A DNA stretch of 36,069 bases from Arthrobacter sp. PsM3 (GTDB taxonomy: Bacteria > Actinomycetota > Actinomycetes > Actinomycetales > Micrococcaceae), in assembly GCF_030433895.1 (NCBI RefSeq), contig NZ_JARUXE010000040.1:1-36069 (forward strand), given 5' to 3'. The translations under genes and the position numbers were made by a program. This document shows positions 7,748 to 15,951 of this stretch, piece by piece. Positions within the stretch are counted from its first letter, which is position 1. The number at the start of each line of letters is the position of its first letter. The notes below the pieces were generated by a model that was given only the letters and a program-made list of their open reading frames with translations, made no database searches and was not told the DNA's origin.

Positions 7748-8659
7748 CTACAGCGCGGCAACCGCTCCGCTGAAGTGCTTGCGTCCGGACCGTGAGTTCC
7801 AGGCGACGTAGTCGGAGCGTTCCCACGCCCCGTCAGTCCCCTCCACGGTGCTGATGTCCAGCGCCACCCGGGCCGGTAGGAATACCGGCGCCTCGAAGGA
7901 AACACTCCAGCTGAACGCGTCGCCCTTTGCGGCACCCACGTCCGCCAGTGCCCTCGATGCCAGGTACATGCCGTGCGCGATCGACCGGCGCAGCCCCAGG
8001 GCCCTGGCCGAGAGGACACTCAGGTGGATCGGGTTGAAGTCGCCGGACACGGCCGCGTAGGCGCGCCCGGTGTCCACACCCAGCTGCCACAGTGCGGTGG
8101 GATCCGGCGCCGCAAAACCCGCCGGGACCGCAGCAGCGGTGGGCTTGTCGATCCCCGGCAGGAACACACCCTTCGCCAGGTAACTGGAGACGCCGCGCCA
8201 GCGGACGCCCTCCTCTCCCGCCCCGCGCACCTCGGTGACGAGGTCCAGCTGGCTGCCGGACCGGTGCCCGCGCAGGTTCTCCGCCCACGCCCGGATGTCC
8301 AGGGCCTCGGTGAAGCGGCTGGGTGCGGACTGCACCACGCGGTTTTCCAGGTGGATCATCCCCAGCAGCGGCAGCGGGAAATCATCCCGGTTCATCACGC
8401 TCATGGCCAGCGGGAACGCCAGCGCATGGACAAAACCGGCCGGCAGCACATCGCTCGCGGTCTCACCGATGAGGTGCTGGTACGCCGTGAGGTTCTCCAC
8501 CGCCGCCTTCACGTCGCGGACCTCATGCCGTGTTTCCGGGAGCCCGGCGCCCTCGTCGGTGCCCAGCACCCGTCGGCGGGCCGCGGCCGCTGCCGCATTC
8601 AGGTACAGCTTCGACAGTGACGGCATCTCGCCCAGGATGACCGGCTGCGAAGAGGTCAT
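7748..8659 (-). CDS. MaoC-family (R)-specific enoyl-CoA hydratase, double hot-dog
   Basis: A 303-residue protein long enough for two hot-dog folds. The hydratase-2 signature is intact in the C-terminal fold: VSGDFNPIHLSVLSARALGLRRSIAHGMYLASRAL, with the catalytic Asp and His in SGDFNPIH. The family adds water to trans-2-enoyl-CoA giving (R)-3-hydroxyacyl-CoA. Its ATG overlaps the fabG stop (ATGA), so it is the last gene of a thiolase-fabG-maoC operon. The block resembles mycobacterial fadA2-fabG4-htdX (recalled, not searched). Together with the divergent acyl-CoA dehydrogenase it supplies the hydration step of a beta-oxidation cycle. Confidence 0.9.
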   Translation of the reverse strand: MTSSQPVILGEMPSLSKLYLNAAAAAARRRVLGTDEGAGLPETRHEVRDVKAAVENLTAYQHLIGETASDVLPAGFVHALAFPLAMSVMNRDDFPLPLLGMIHLENRVVQSAPSRFTEALDIRAWAENLRGHRSGSQLDLVTEVRGAGEEGVRWRGVSSYLAKGVFLPGIDKPTAAAVPAGFAAPDPTALWQLGVDTGRAYAAVSGDFNPIHLSVLSARALGLRRSIAHGMYLASRALADVGAAKGDAFSWSVSFEAPVFLPARVALDISTVEGTDGAWERSDYVAWNSRSGRKHFSGAVAAL

Positions 8660-9996
8660 GCTCCCACCAGGTTCTGCCCGCAGACCCTCAAAACCTCGCC
8701 GGAAATGCCGCCGGCCGCGTCACTGGCGAGGAACGCGATGGCCTCGGCGACGTCGCCCGGCTGGCCGCCCTGCTGCAGGGAGTTGAGCCGGCGTGCCACC
8801 TCCCTGACGGCGAACGGGATCTTCGCGGTCATCTCGGTTTCGATGAAGCCGGGGGCGACGGCGTTGATGGAGCCGCCGTGCGTGCCGATCAGCGGTGCCG
8901 TGGCCCGGACCATGCCCATCACGCCGCCCTTCGAGGCGGCATAGTTGGTCTGGCCGCGGTTGCCGGCGATGCCGCTGGTGGAGGCGACGGACACGATCCG
9001 CGGGGAGCTCCGGAAGTGTCCGGACGCCAGCAGGGCTTCGTTGATCCGCAGCTGCGCGGCGATATTGACCGCGATCACCGAGTTCCAGCGCCCTTCGTCC
9101 ATGTTGGCCAGCAGCTTGTCCCGGGTGATGCCGGCATTGTGGATCACGATGTCCAGCCGCCCGTGGCGTTCCACGGCGTGGTCGATGATCCGCTGCCCGG
9201 CATCCGTCCGGCTGATGTCCAGCTGCAGCGCCGTGCCGCGCACCTCGTTGGCCACCGCGGCGAGGTGGTCACCGGCCGCCGGGATGTCAACGACGACGAG
9301 CGTGGCGCCGTCGCGGTACAGGGTGCGGGCAATCGCCGCGCCGATTCCGCGCGCGGCGCCGGTCACGACGGCGACCTTGCCTGCCAGTGGCTTCCCGGCG
9401 TGGGCCGGCAGTTGCCCTTCGGCGGAGCTGACGGTGAGGAACTGGCCGTCGACAAATGCCGAGCGGCCGGACAGGAAGAACCGGAGTGCGCCGAGGGTGC
9501 TGGGGCTTGTGGTGCGCACGCCGCCGGCGAGCAGGATGCCGTTGCCGGTGGCCCCGGCCCGGAGCTCCTTGGCCAGCGAGCGGAGCAGCCCGTCCACACC
9601 CTGGCGGGCGGCCGCGACGGCAGGGTCTGCAGTGTCAGCGGCGGTGCGGGAGACGGTGATGACGCGGGAATTGGGGGCCAGGTCCCGCAGTGAGGTGGCT
9701 GCGGTGAGCACCGGCCTGGCGAGGTCTTCCGGGCGGCCCAGCTCATCGAGCACGAGGATGATGGCGCCGAGTTTTTCCTTCGGCACCGCGTGGCGGCGCA
9801 CATCGAGGTTCCAGGAGAGCAGGGTCGCGGCCAGCTCATCCGCGCCGGAGCCGGCACCCTGGACCAGGACGGGCCCGGTGATCAGCGGCTGGTCCGGCAG
9901 GTAGCGGCGCAGCACCACCGGCTGGGGCAGCCCAAGCTTCCTGGCGATGTCCCTGCCGGGGCCCCGGCTCACCAGTTGCGTGTACATGTCAGTCAT
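8656..9996 (-). CDS. High-molecular-weight 3-oxoacyl reductase (FabG4-like)
   Basis: A 446-residue protein, almost twice the length of ordinary FabG. The N-terminal ~205 residues form a degenerate Rossmann-like domain with no catalytic tetrad. The C-terminal domain is a complete SDR: VAVVTGAARGIGAAIA for cofactor, NNAG-type VIHNAGIT, SVASTSGIAGNRGQTNYAASKGG with the Ser and YxxxK pair. HMwFabG proteins such as mycobacterial FabG4 interconvert 3-oxoacyl-CoA and (R)-3-hydroxyacyl-CoA with NAD(H). The ATG at 9996 has an AGGGGGA ribosome site. The gene lies nine bases after the thiolase and overlaps maoC, so the three are co-transcribed. Confidence 0.92.
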   Translation of the reverse strand: MTDMYTQLVSRGPGRDIARKLGLPQPVVLRRYLPDQPLITGPVLVQGAGSGADELAATLLSWNLDVRRHAVPKEKLGAIILVLDELGRPEDLARPVLTAATSLRDLAPNSRVITVSRTAADTADPAVAAARQGVDGLLRSLAKELRAGATGNGILLAGGVRTTSPSTLGALRFFLSGRSAFVDGQFLTVSSAEGQLPAHAGKPLAGKVAVVTGAARGIGAAIARTLYRDGATLVVVDIPAAGDHLAAVANEVRGTALQLDISRTDAGQRIIDHAVERHGRLDIVIHNAGITRDKLLANMDEGRWNSVIAVNIAAQLRINEALLASGHFRSSPRIVSVASTSGIAGNRGQTNYAASKGGVMGMVRATAPLIGTHGGSINAVAPGFIETEMTAKIPFAVREVARRLNSLQQGGQPGDVAEAIAFLASDAAGGISGEVLRVCGQNLVGA

Positions 9997-10005
9997 CGGA
10001 TCCCC

Positions 10006-11457
10006 CTAGTGTGCTTCAAGAATAGCGACGACGCCCTGGCCGCCTGCGGCGCAGATGGAGATGAGTCCGCGGGCAGGGCGGCCGTCTACCCGGCCTCTGG
10101 AGTGCAGCATCTTGGCGAGCGAGGCGACGATCCGTCCGCCGGTGGCCGCGAAGGGGTGGCCGGCCGCCAGGGAGGAGCCGTTGACGTTGAGTTTGGAGCG
10201 GTCGATGCTGCCGAAGGCTCCGTCCAGGCCCAGCCGGGTCCGGCCGAAGTCCTCGTCCTCCCACGCGGCCAGGGTGCTCAGTACCGTTCCGGCGAAGGCC
10301 TCATGGATTTCGAAGAAGTCGATGTCGTCCAGGCTGAGCCCGTTGCGGGCCAGCAGCCGCGGCACCGCGAAGGCCGGTGCCATGAGGAGGCCGTCCTTGC
10401 CATGGACGAAGTCGACAGCCGCCGCCTCGCCGTCGACGACGGTGGCCAGCTTGGGCAGGTCATGGGCGTCCGCCCACTCCTCGGACGCGAGCAGCACGGT
10501 CGATGCCCCGTCGGTCAGCGGGGTGGAGTTGCCGGCCGTCATGGTCGCCGCCGAGCCCAGGTTCTTGCCGAAGACGGGCTTAAGGGTGGCCAGTTTTTCG
10601 AGGCTGGTGTCGGCCCTCAGGTTGGAGTCACGGGTGAGTCCCCGGTAGGGGGTGAGCAGGTCATCGAAGAAGCCCGCGTCGTAGGCGGCTGCCAGGTTGC
10701 GGTGGCTGTTGAAGGCCAGCTCATCCTGGGCCTCCCGGGTGATCTTCCACTGCGCCGTGGTGAGCGCCTGGTGTTCGCCCATGGACAGGCCGGTGCGCGG
10801 TTCGCCCGTGTTGGGAGCGTCCGGGGCGAGATCCTTGGGACGGAGGCGGCTGAGGACCCGCAGCCGCTGCGGCAGCGACTTGGCACGGTTCAGGTCAAGG
10901 AGCACCTCGCGCAGGCCCTCGCTCACGGCGATGGGGGCGTCCGAGGCGGAGTCGACGCCGCCGGCGATGGCCGAATCGATCTGTCCGAGCTTGATCTTGT
11001 TGGCCAGGCCGAGGACCGTTTCCAGTCCGGTGGCGCAGGCCTGCTGCAGATCGTAGGCCGGGGTTTCAGCGGACAGGGCGGAGCCGAGCACGGCTTCACG
11101 CGTCAGGTTGAAGTCACGGGAGTGCTTGAGCACTGCGCCGGCGCCGACTTCCCCGATGCGCTCGTCCTGCAGCCCGAAACGTGCGATCAGCCCGTCCAGG
11201 GCAGCCGTCAGCATGTCCTGGTTGGAGGACTTGGTATACGCGCCCCCGGTCCGGGCAAAAGGAATGCGGTTGCCGCCCACGATGACCGCCTTGCGCAGCT
11301 GGGCCGATGCCGGTGCCGCAGCTCTTCCTCCGACCGGGCCGGCCGCCGGGGCGGCCGCCGGGGCGGCCGGCCCGTGGGGGGAAGCAGGCGCTGCTGCGGG
11401 GGTCGCTGTGGGGGTCGAATCCTTTGGTCCGGGTGCGGACTGTCCGTTGACGGACAT
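10006..11457 (-). CDS. Acetyl-CoA C-acyltransferase (thiolase, FadA2-like)
   Basis: A 483-residue thiolase. Motifs: nucleophile Cys141 in QQACATGLE, NGSSLAAGHPFAATGGR, EIHEAFAG with the catalytic His, and CAAGGQG with the second Cys near the end. The catalytic domain begins near residue 55 (RKAVIVGGNRIPFART). Residues 1-52 are an Ala/Pro-rich low-complexity tail absent from ordinary thiolases. The start at 11457 is well supported by GAAGGAGA eight bases upstream, so the tail appears to be translated. It cleaves 3-oxoacyl-CoA to acetyl-CoA and a shortened acyl-CoA. As first gene of the operon it lies immediately downstream of the palindromic operator shared with the divergent TetR gene. Confidence 0.93.
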   Translation of the reverse strand: MSVNGQSAPGPKDSTPTATPAAAPASPHGPAAPAAAPAAGPVGGRAAAPASAQLRKAVIVGGNRIPFARTGGAYTKSSNQDMLTAALDGLIARFGLQDERIGEVGAGAVLKHSRDFNLTREAVLGSALSAETPAYDLQQACATGLETVLGLANKIKLGQIDSAIAGGVDSASDAPIAVSEGLREVLLDLNRAKSLPQRLRVLSRLRPKDLAPDAPNTGEPRTGLSMGEHQALTTAQWKITREAQDELAFNSHRNLAAAYDAGFFDDLLTPYRGLTRDSNLRADTSLEKLATLKPVFGKNLGSAATMTAGNSTPLTDGASTVLLASEEWADAHDLPKLATVVDGEAAAVDFVHGKDGLLMAPAFAVPRLLARNGLSLDDIDFFEIHEAFAGTVLSTLAAWEDEDFGRTRLGLDGAFGSIDRSKLNVNGSSLAAGHPFAATGGRIVASLAKMLHSRGRVDGRPARGLISICAAGGQGVVAILEAH

Positions 11458-11487
11458 GGGCTGTCTCCTTCGATCAAAGCGGGTTAC

Positions 11488-11520
11488 CGATACCCAGCGT
11501 ACCTGATACGCTGGGTATCG
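11488..11520. promoter_or_regulatory. TetR operator: 14+5+14 bp perfect palindrome
   Basis: CGATACCCAGCGTA (11488-11501), spacer CCTGA, then TACGCTGGGTATCG (11507-11520), an exact inverted repeat. Its last base is the first base of the TetR GTG start codon, and TACGCT (11507-11512) also serves as a -10 hexamer seven bases before that GTG. Bound protein would block tetR-acd directly and lie about 30 bases upstream of the thiolase ATG. Autoregulation and coordinate repression of both operons is the obvious reading. Confidence 0.85.
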
Positions 11521-12368
11521 TGAACATCCCCCAGACAGGTCTTCCCGGCGGTAACCCGGCCGGCTCCGCTGCCGCCGGTGGCGGCGGCGTGGACGGCCGC
11601 GCCTCGCGCTGGCAGTCGCACCGGGAGGAACGCCGCCGGGAGCTGATAAAGTCGGCCCGCAGGGCCGTGCACGCGCTCGGAAGCGACGCCTCGATGGAAG
11701 ACATAGCGGCCGCGGCGGGAACCTCCAAATCCGTGTTCTACCGCTATTTCGGCGACAAGGCCGGGCTGCAGCAGGCTGTCGGCGAGGTGGTGCTGAGCCA
11801 GATGCAGCGCCGGATCCAGGAGGCTGCCCAGAGTGCCCAGACTCCCCGTGAGGGGCTGTTCGCGATGGTCTCCGCCTACCTGCAGATGGCTGAAACCAGC
11901 CCCAACGTATACACATTCGTCACGCGCTACACCCCCGGGGAAGCGGACGCCACGACCGGAACCATCGCCACTGCGGGTGCCCTTGGCCATTTTTTTGCCG
12001 CGATCAGCGACATGATCGCCCGGCCCATGCGCAGCCACCTCGGGGACTCCGCCGGGCGCGAGGCCGTGATCGGCTACTGGCCGAACGCTGCGATCGGCCT
12101 GGTCCGGAACGCCGGCGAACAATGGCTCGCCAGCCCGGCCTCCCCTGCCAAGCCCGACCAGGAGGCGATGGCGCGCCAGATTACCGACTGGCTGTGCCTC
12201 GGGATTGCCCCCGAACTCCGCACGGCTCCCGTTCCGGAGCAGCCGGCCCGGTCATCCGCAGGAACGGACTCCGCAGGGCCGGACCAACCCGGCTTCGTCG
12301 AGCCGCGTCGCCACCACCAACATGACGCCACCACCGACTTGTCAGAACCAGAGAAGGAAACGACATGA
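11520..12368 (+). CDS. TetR-family transcriptional regulator of the fatty-acid locus
   Basis: A 282-residue repressor starting with GTG. The first 30 residues are a Gly/Ala-rich tail; the DNA-binding domain follows, with the helix-turn-helix at about 58-80 (SMEDIAAAAGTSKSVFYRYFGDKAGL), the classic TetR pattern. The rest is a helical ligand domain, probably binding an acyl-CoA or related lipid, inferred from the neighbours. The start codon is embedded in the right arm of a perfect palindrome, so the gene almost certainly represses itself and the divergent thiolase-fabG-maoC operon. Its stop overlaps the acyl-CoA dehydrogenase ATG (ATGA). The mRNA is probably leaderless, since no ribosome site precedes the GTG. 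Confidence 0.92.
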   Translation: MNIPQTGLPGGNPAGSAAAGGGGVDGRASRWQSHREERRRELIKSARRAVHALGSDASMEDIAAAAGTSKSVFYRYFGDKAGLQQAVGEVVLSQMQRRIQEAAQSAQTPREGLFAMVSAYLQMAETSPNVYTFVTRYTPGEADATTGTIATAGALGHFFAAISDMIARPMRSHLGDSAGREAVIGYWPNAAIGLVRNAGEQWLASPASPAKPDQEAMARQITDWLCLGIAPELRTAPVPEQPARSSAGTDSAGPDQPGFVEPRRHHQHDATTDLSEPEKETT

Positions 12369-14539
12369 CCGAAATAGTCGACCGCCCTGCGGGCGCCAGT
12401 TCGAAGAAGCCTGCTCCGACGCGCGCTGCGTCCCGCAAAGCCGCTGCTCCCCGGGCGGCAGCCGCCAAGGCGGCCACGAACGGAGCGCCGGCCCCTGTCG
12501 TCGACGTCGCGGCGCTGGGCGAGCTGCTCCTTGGAAAGTGGGCCGACACTCGCCGGACCGCACGGGCACTGGCGGCGCGGCCGGAGCTGCACAAGGCAGA
12601 GGGCCTGACGCACACCGAACACCGCCGGCGCGTCTTCGGCCAGCTGAGGATCCTGGTCGAGAACGGCGCCGTGCACCGCGCCTTCCCCGCGTCCGTCGGG
12701 GGCGCCGACGAACACGGCGGCAACGTGGCCGGCTTCCAGGAGCTCGTCATCGCCGACCCCTCGCTGCAGATCAAGGCCGGAGTCCAGTGGGGCCTGTTCG
12801 GCTCTGCCGTGAACCACCTCGGCACCGCGGAGCACCACGCCAAGTGGCTGCCCGGCATCATGAACCTGGACATTCCCGGCTGCTTTGCCATGACCGAGAC
12901 CGGGCACGGCTCGGACGTCGCCAGCATCGCCACCACCGCCACCTACGATCCGGCGACCGAGGAATTCGTGGTGCACACGCCGTTCCGCGCGGCGTGGAAG
13001 GACTACATCGGGAACGCCGCCACGGACGGCCTCGCCGCCGTCGTCTTCGCCCAGCTCGTGACGGGCGGCGTGAACCACGGTGTCCATGCCTTCTACATGG
13101 ACCTCCGCGATCCGGAAACCAAGGGGTTCCTGCCCGGCATCGGCGGCGAGGACGACGGCGTCAAGGGCGGGCTGAACGGCATCGACAACGGCCGGCTGCA
13201 CTTCACGCACGTCCGGATCCCGCGCACCCACCTGCTGAACCGCTACGGCAACGTCGACGCCGACGGCAGCTACAGCTCCCCCATCGCAAGCCCGGGCCGC
13301 CGCTTCTTCACCATGCTCGGCACCCTGGTCCAGGGCCGCGTCTCGCTCGACGGTGCTGCCGTCACCGCCTCGAAGCTGGCCCTGAAAACGGCGATCCAGT
13401 ACGCCACGGAACGGCGCCAGTTCAACGCGTCGTCGCAGACCGACGAGGAAGTGCTGCTGGACTACCAGCGGCACCAGCGGCGGCTGTTCACCCGTCTGGC
13501 CAGGACCTACGCCGCGGGTTTCGCGAGCGAACAGCTCCTGGAGAAATTCGACGACGTCTTCTCCGGCCGCGCCGACACGGACGAGGACCGCCAGGACCTG
13601 GAGACCCTCGCCGCGGCCCTCAAACCGCTCAGCACCTGGCACGCCCTCGACACGCTGCAGGAATGCCGCGAGGCCTGCGGCGGCGCCGGGTTCCTGATCG
13701 AGAACCGCTTTGCCTCGCTCCGCGCCGACCTCGACGTCTACGCCACCTTCGAAGGTGACAACACCGTCCTGCTGCAGCTGGTCGCCAAGCGGCTGCTGGC
13801 CGACTACGCCAAGGAATTCCGGAACGTGAACTTCGGGGTGCTCACCCGCTACGTGGTCGGCCAGGCCACGGATGCCGCTATCCACCGGACCGGCCTGCGC
13901 GGCGTCGCCCAGTTCATGGCCGATACCGGGTCCGCGCAGAAGGCGGCCATCGCGATCAAGGACGAAGCGAGCCAGCGCGCCCTGCTGACCGACCGGGTGC
14001 AGACCATGGTCGCCGACGTCGGCTCGGCCCTGAAGGGCGCCAACAAACTGCCGCAGCAGCAGGGGGCGGCCCTGTTCAACAGCCACCAGAACGAACTCAT
14101 CGAAGCTGCCCAGGCGCACGCCGAACTGCTGCAATGGGAGGCCTTCACCGCAGCCCTCGGCAAGGTCACCGACCCGGGAACCAGGAAAGTCCTGACCTGG
14201 CTGCGCGACCTCTTCGGGCTGTCCCTGATCGAGGAAAACCTGTCCTGGTACCTGATGAACGGCCGGCTTTCGATGCAGCGTGCCCGGACCCTGGGCGACT
14301 ACATCAACCGCCTGCTTGTGAAGATCCGCCCGCACGCACTGGACCTGGTGGACGCCTTCGGGTTCGGCCCCGAACACCTCCGCGCCGAGATCGCCACGGG
14401 AGCCGAAAGAGTCCGCCAGGACGAAGCCCGCGGGTACTTCCGCGCGCAGCGAGCCAGCGGCGATGCCCCGGTGGACGAGAAAATCCTGCTGGCCCGCGGG
14501 AGCCACGGGTCACACGGGTCAAAGGCGCGCGGCGCCTGA
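12365..14539 (+). CDS. Acyl-CoA dehydrogenase / acyl-CoA oxidase-like flavoenzyme
   Basis: A 724-residue protein, longer than the ~380-residue short- and medium-chain enzymes and closer to the acyl-CoA oxidase/FadE large type. Motifs: CFAMTETGHGSDV (173-185, substrate and FAD contact), a second domain with RIPRTHLLNRYG, and YATFEGDNTVLLQLVAKRLL (459-478), the acyl-CoA-oxidase-type signature with catalytic Glu463. It carries out alpha,beta-dehydrogenation of acyl-CoA using FAD; whether electrons go to ETF or to O2 cannot be decided from sequence. Residues 9-44 are a Lys/Ala/Pro-rich tail. It is translationally coupled to the TetR gene and has an AGAAGGAAA ribosome site. A strong hairpin follows the stop. 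Confidence 0.9.
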   Translation: MTEIVDRPAGASSKKPAPTRAASRKAAAPRAAAAKAATNGAPAPVVDVAALGELLLGKWADTRRTARALAARPELHKAEGLTHTEHRRRVFGQLRILVENGAVHRAFPASVGGADEHGGNVAGFQELVIADPSLQIKAGVQWGLFGSAVNHLGTAEHHAKWLPGIMNLDIPGCFAMTETGHGSDVASIATTATYDPATEEFVVHTPFRAAWKDYIGNAATDGLAAVVFAQLVTGGVNHGVHAFYMDLRDPETKGFLPGIGGEDDGVKGGLNGIDNGRLHFTHVRIPRTHLLNRYGNVDADGSYSSPIASPGRRFFTMLGTLVQGRVSLDGAAVTASKLALKTAIQYATERRQFNASSQTDEEVLLDYQRHQRRLFTRLARTYAAGFASEQLLEKFDDVFSGRADTDEDRQDLETLAAALKPLSTWHALDTLQECREACGGAGFLIENRFASLRADLDVYATFEGDNTVLLQLVAKRLLADYAKEFRNVNFGVLTRYVVGQATDAAIHRTGLRGVAQFMADTGSAQKAAIAIKDEASQRALLTDRVQTMVADVGSALKGANKLPQQQGAALFNSHQNELIEAAQAHAELLQWEAFTAALGKVTDPGTRKVLTWLRDLFGLSLIEENLSWYLMNGRLSMQRARTLGDYINRLLVKIRPHALDLVDAFGFGPEHLRAEIATGAERVRQDEARGYFRAQRASGDAPVDEKILLARGSHGSHGSKARGA

Positions 14540-14558
14540 CCCTGCGGGATTACGACGG

Positions 14559-14589
14559 CGGCGCCGCCCCATTGGCCGGGGCGGCGCCG
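14559..14589. terminator. Hairpin terminator between acyl-CoA dehydrogenase and glgA
   Basis: CGGCGCCGCCCC (14559-14570) pairs perfectly with GGGGCGGCGCCG (14578-14589) around a seven-base loop. A T-rich stretch containing TCTTTTGTGT follows on the plus strand. It sits between converging genes and could stop transcription from the plus strand, possibly from both. Confidence 0.75.
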
Positions 14590-14644
14590 TCGTTGTCTGC
14601 TCTTTTGTGTCTGTTTTCCGTGCCGGCCCTTCCGGTGCCGGCGG

Positions 14645-15850
14645 TCAGGAACCCGCGGGGAGCACCGAGCGGTAGACCTCGAGGGTGGTTTCCGTGATGG
14701 ATTCCCAGGAGAAGTGCTCCTCGGCCCGGCGCCGGCCGGCCTCACCCATGGCGCGTGCCCGCTCGGGATTGGACACCACCTCGATAAGCGCCGCGGCGAA
14801 GTCGGTGACGAATTTCTCCGGGTCCAGGGGGATGCCCGTACCGTCCGTGACCTGCTCGATCGGAACCAGCAGTCCGGTCTCGCCGTGCTGGACCACTTCG
14901 GGGATTCCGCCGGTGGCGCTGGCCACCACGGCGGCGCCGCAGGCCATCGCCTCGAGGTTCACGATGCCCAGCGGCTCGTAGATGGACGGGCACGCGAACG
15001 CGGTCGCGTGGCTGAGCACCTGGACGACTTCGTTGCGGGGCAGCATCCGCTCGATCAGGATGACGCCGCTGCGCTGGCTCTGGAGCTCCTCGATCAGGCG
15101 GGCCGTCTCGGCCGCCAGCTCCGGAGTGTCCGCGGCACCCAGGCAAAGAACCAGCTGGACTTCGGCCGGGAGCTTGGCGGCGGCCCGCAGGAGGTACGGT
15201 ACGCCTTTCTGCCGGGTGTTGCGGCCCACGAAGACAACGGTGGGCCGCTCCGGATCAATGCCGAGTCCGCGGATGATGTCATCACCCTCATCCCGGTTCC
15301 ACTGGCTGACATCGATGCCGTTGTGCACCACCTTGACCTTGGCCGGGTCCACCTCGGGGTAGCTGCGCAGGATGTCCTGGCGCATGCCCTCGGACACGGC
15401 GATGATCGCGGCCGCTGCCTCGTAGGCGGTTTTTTCCACCCAGGAGGACAGGGCGTAGCCGCCGCCGAGCTGCTCGGCCTTCCACGGACGCAACGGTTCC
15501 AGGCTGTGGGCGCTGAGCACATGCGGAATGCCGTGCAGCAGGGAGGCAATATGCCCCGCCATGTTGGCGTACCAGGTGTGGGAGTGCACCAGGTCCGCGC
15601 CGGCGATGTCCGGGACGATCCGCAAATCAACCCCCAGGGTCTGCACTGCGGCGTTCGCCCCGCCGAGATCCTCGGGCACGGCATAGGACGTCACCGTCGC
15701 ACCGTGGTACTCCGGCTCACGGGGCGCGCCAAAGGCGCGCACCTGCAGATCCACGTGTTGGGCCAGCACCCTGCTGAGCTCGGCCACGTGCACCCCGGCG
15801 CCGCCATAGATTTCGGGCGGGAATTCTTTGGTCACAATGTCTATACGCAC
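14645..15850 (-). CDS. glgA: Glycogen synthase-like GT4 (GlgA/GlgM, maltose-1-phosphate synthase type)
   Basis: A 401-residue GT4 glycosyltransferase. N-terminal domain: RIDIVTKEFPPEIYGGAGVHVAELS (nucleotide-sugar loop); C-terminal donor domain: VFVGRNTRQKGVPYLLRA and the E-x7-E motif CPSIYEPLGIVNLEAM. Annotated across actinobacteria as 'Corynebacterium-type GlgA'; the mycobacterial homologue Rv1212c (GlgM) makes alpha-maltose-1-phosphate from ADP-glucose, and its gene is likewise divergent from glgC. That activity is therefore the better guess, by inference. The GTG at 15850 gives the expected N-terminus (V/MRIDIV) and has TACCTT seven bases upstream; a TTG three codons earlier is less likely. 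It shares a short intergenic region with glgC. Confidence 0.9.
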   Translation of the reverse strand: MRIDIVTKEFPPEIYGGAGVHVAELSRVLAQHVDLQVRAFGAPREPEYHGATVTSYAVPEDLGGANAAVQTLGVDLRIVPDIAGADLVHSHTWYANMAGHIASLLHGIPHVLSAHSLEPLRPWKAEQLGGGYALSSWVEKTAYEAAAAIIAVSEGMRQDILRSYPEVDPAKVKVVHNGIDVSQWNRDEGDDIIRGLGIDPERPTVVFVGRNTRQKGVPYLLRAAAKLPAEVQLVLCLGAADTPELAAETARLIEELQSQRSGVILIERMLPRNEVVQVLSHATAFACPSIYEPLGIVNLEAMACGAAVVASATGGIPEVVQHGETGLLVPIEQVTDGTGIPLDPEKFVTDFAAALIEVVSNPERARAMGEAGRRRAEEHFSWESITETTLEVYRSVLPAGS

Positions 15851-15951
15851 AAACCCCAAGGTAGTCGTTACGGTGGAACTGATCTAGTGTGAAGACGTTC
15901 GGGCGTGCCGGACTGTTTTGGGGAAGTACAAAGGCGTTCAGGAGCGACCAT
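15851..15951. promoter_or_regulatory. Divergent glgA/glgC promoter region
   Basis: On the minus strand TACCTT (15858-15863) lies seven bases before the glgA GTG. On the plus strand TAGTGT (15885-15890) could be the glgC -10, giving a leader of about 55 bases that ends with the ribosome site AGGAG. No clear operator palindrome is visible. Confidence 0.4.

Noticed and set aside
10006..11916. Long version of the thiolase starting inside the TetR gene
   Set aside because: The extra N-terminus is an arginine-rich shadow of the TetR coding region and crosses the palindrome. The ATG at 11457 has a strong ribosome site.
12074..14506. 810-codon open frame opposite the acyl-CoA dehydrogenase gene
   Set aside because: Shadow of a well-supported flavoenzyme gene. 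The composition is biased and there are no motifs.
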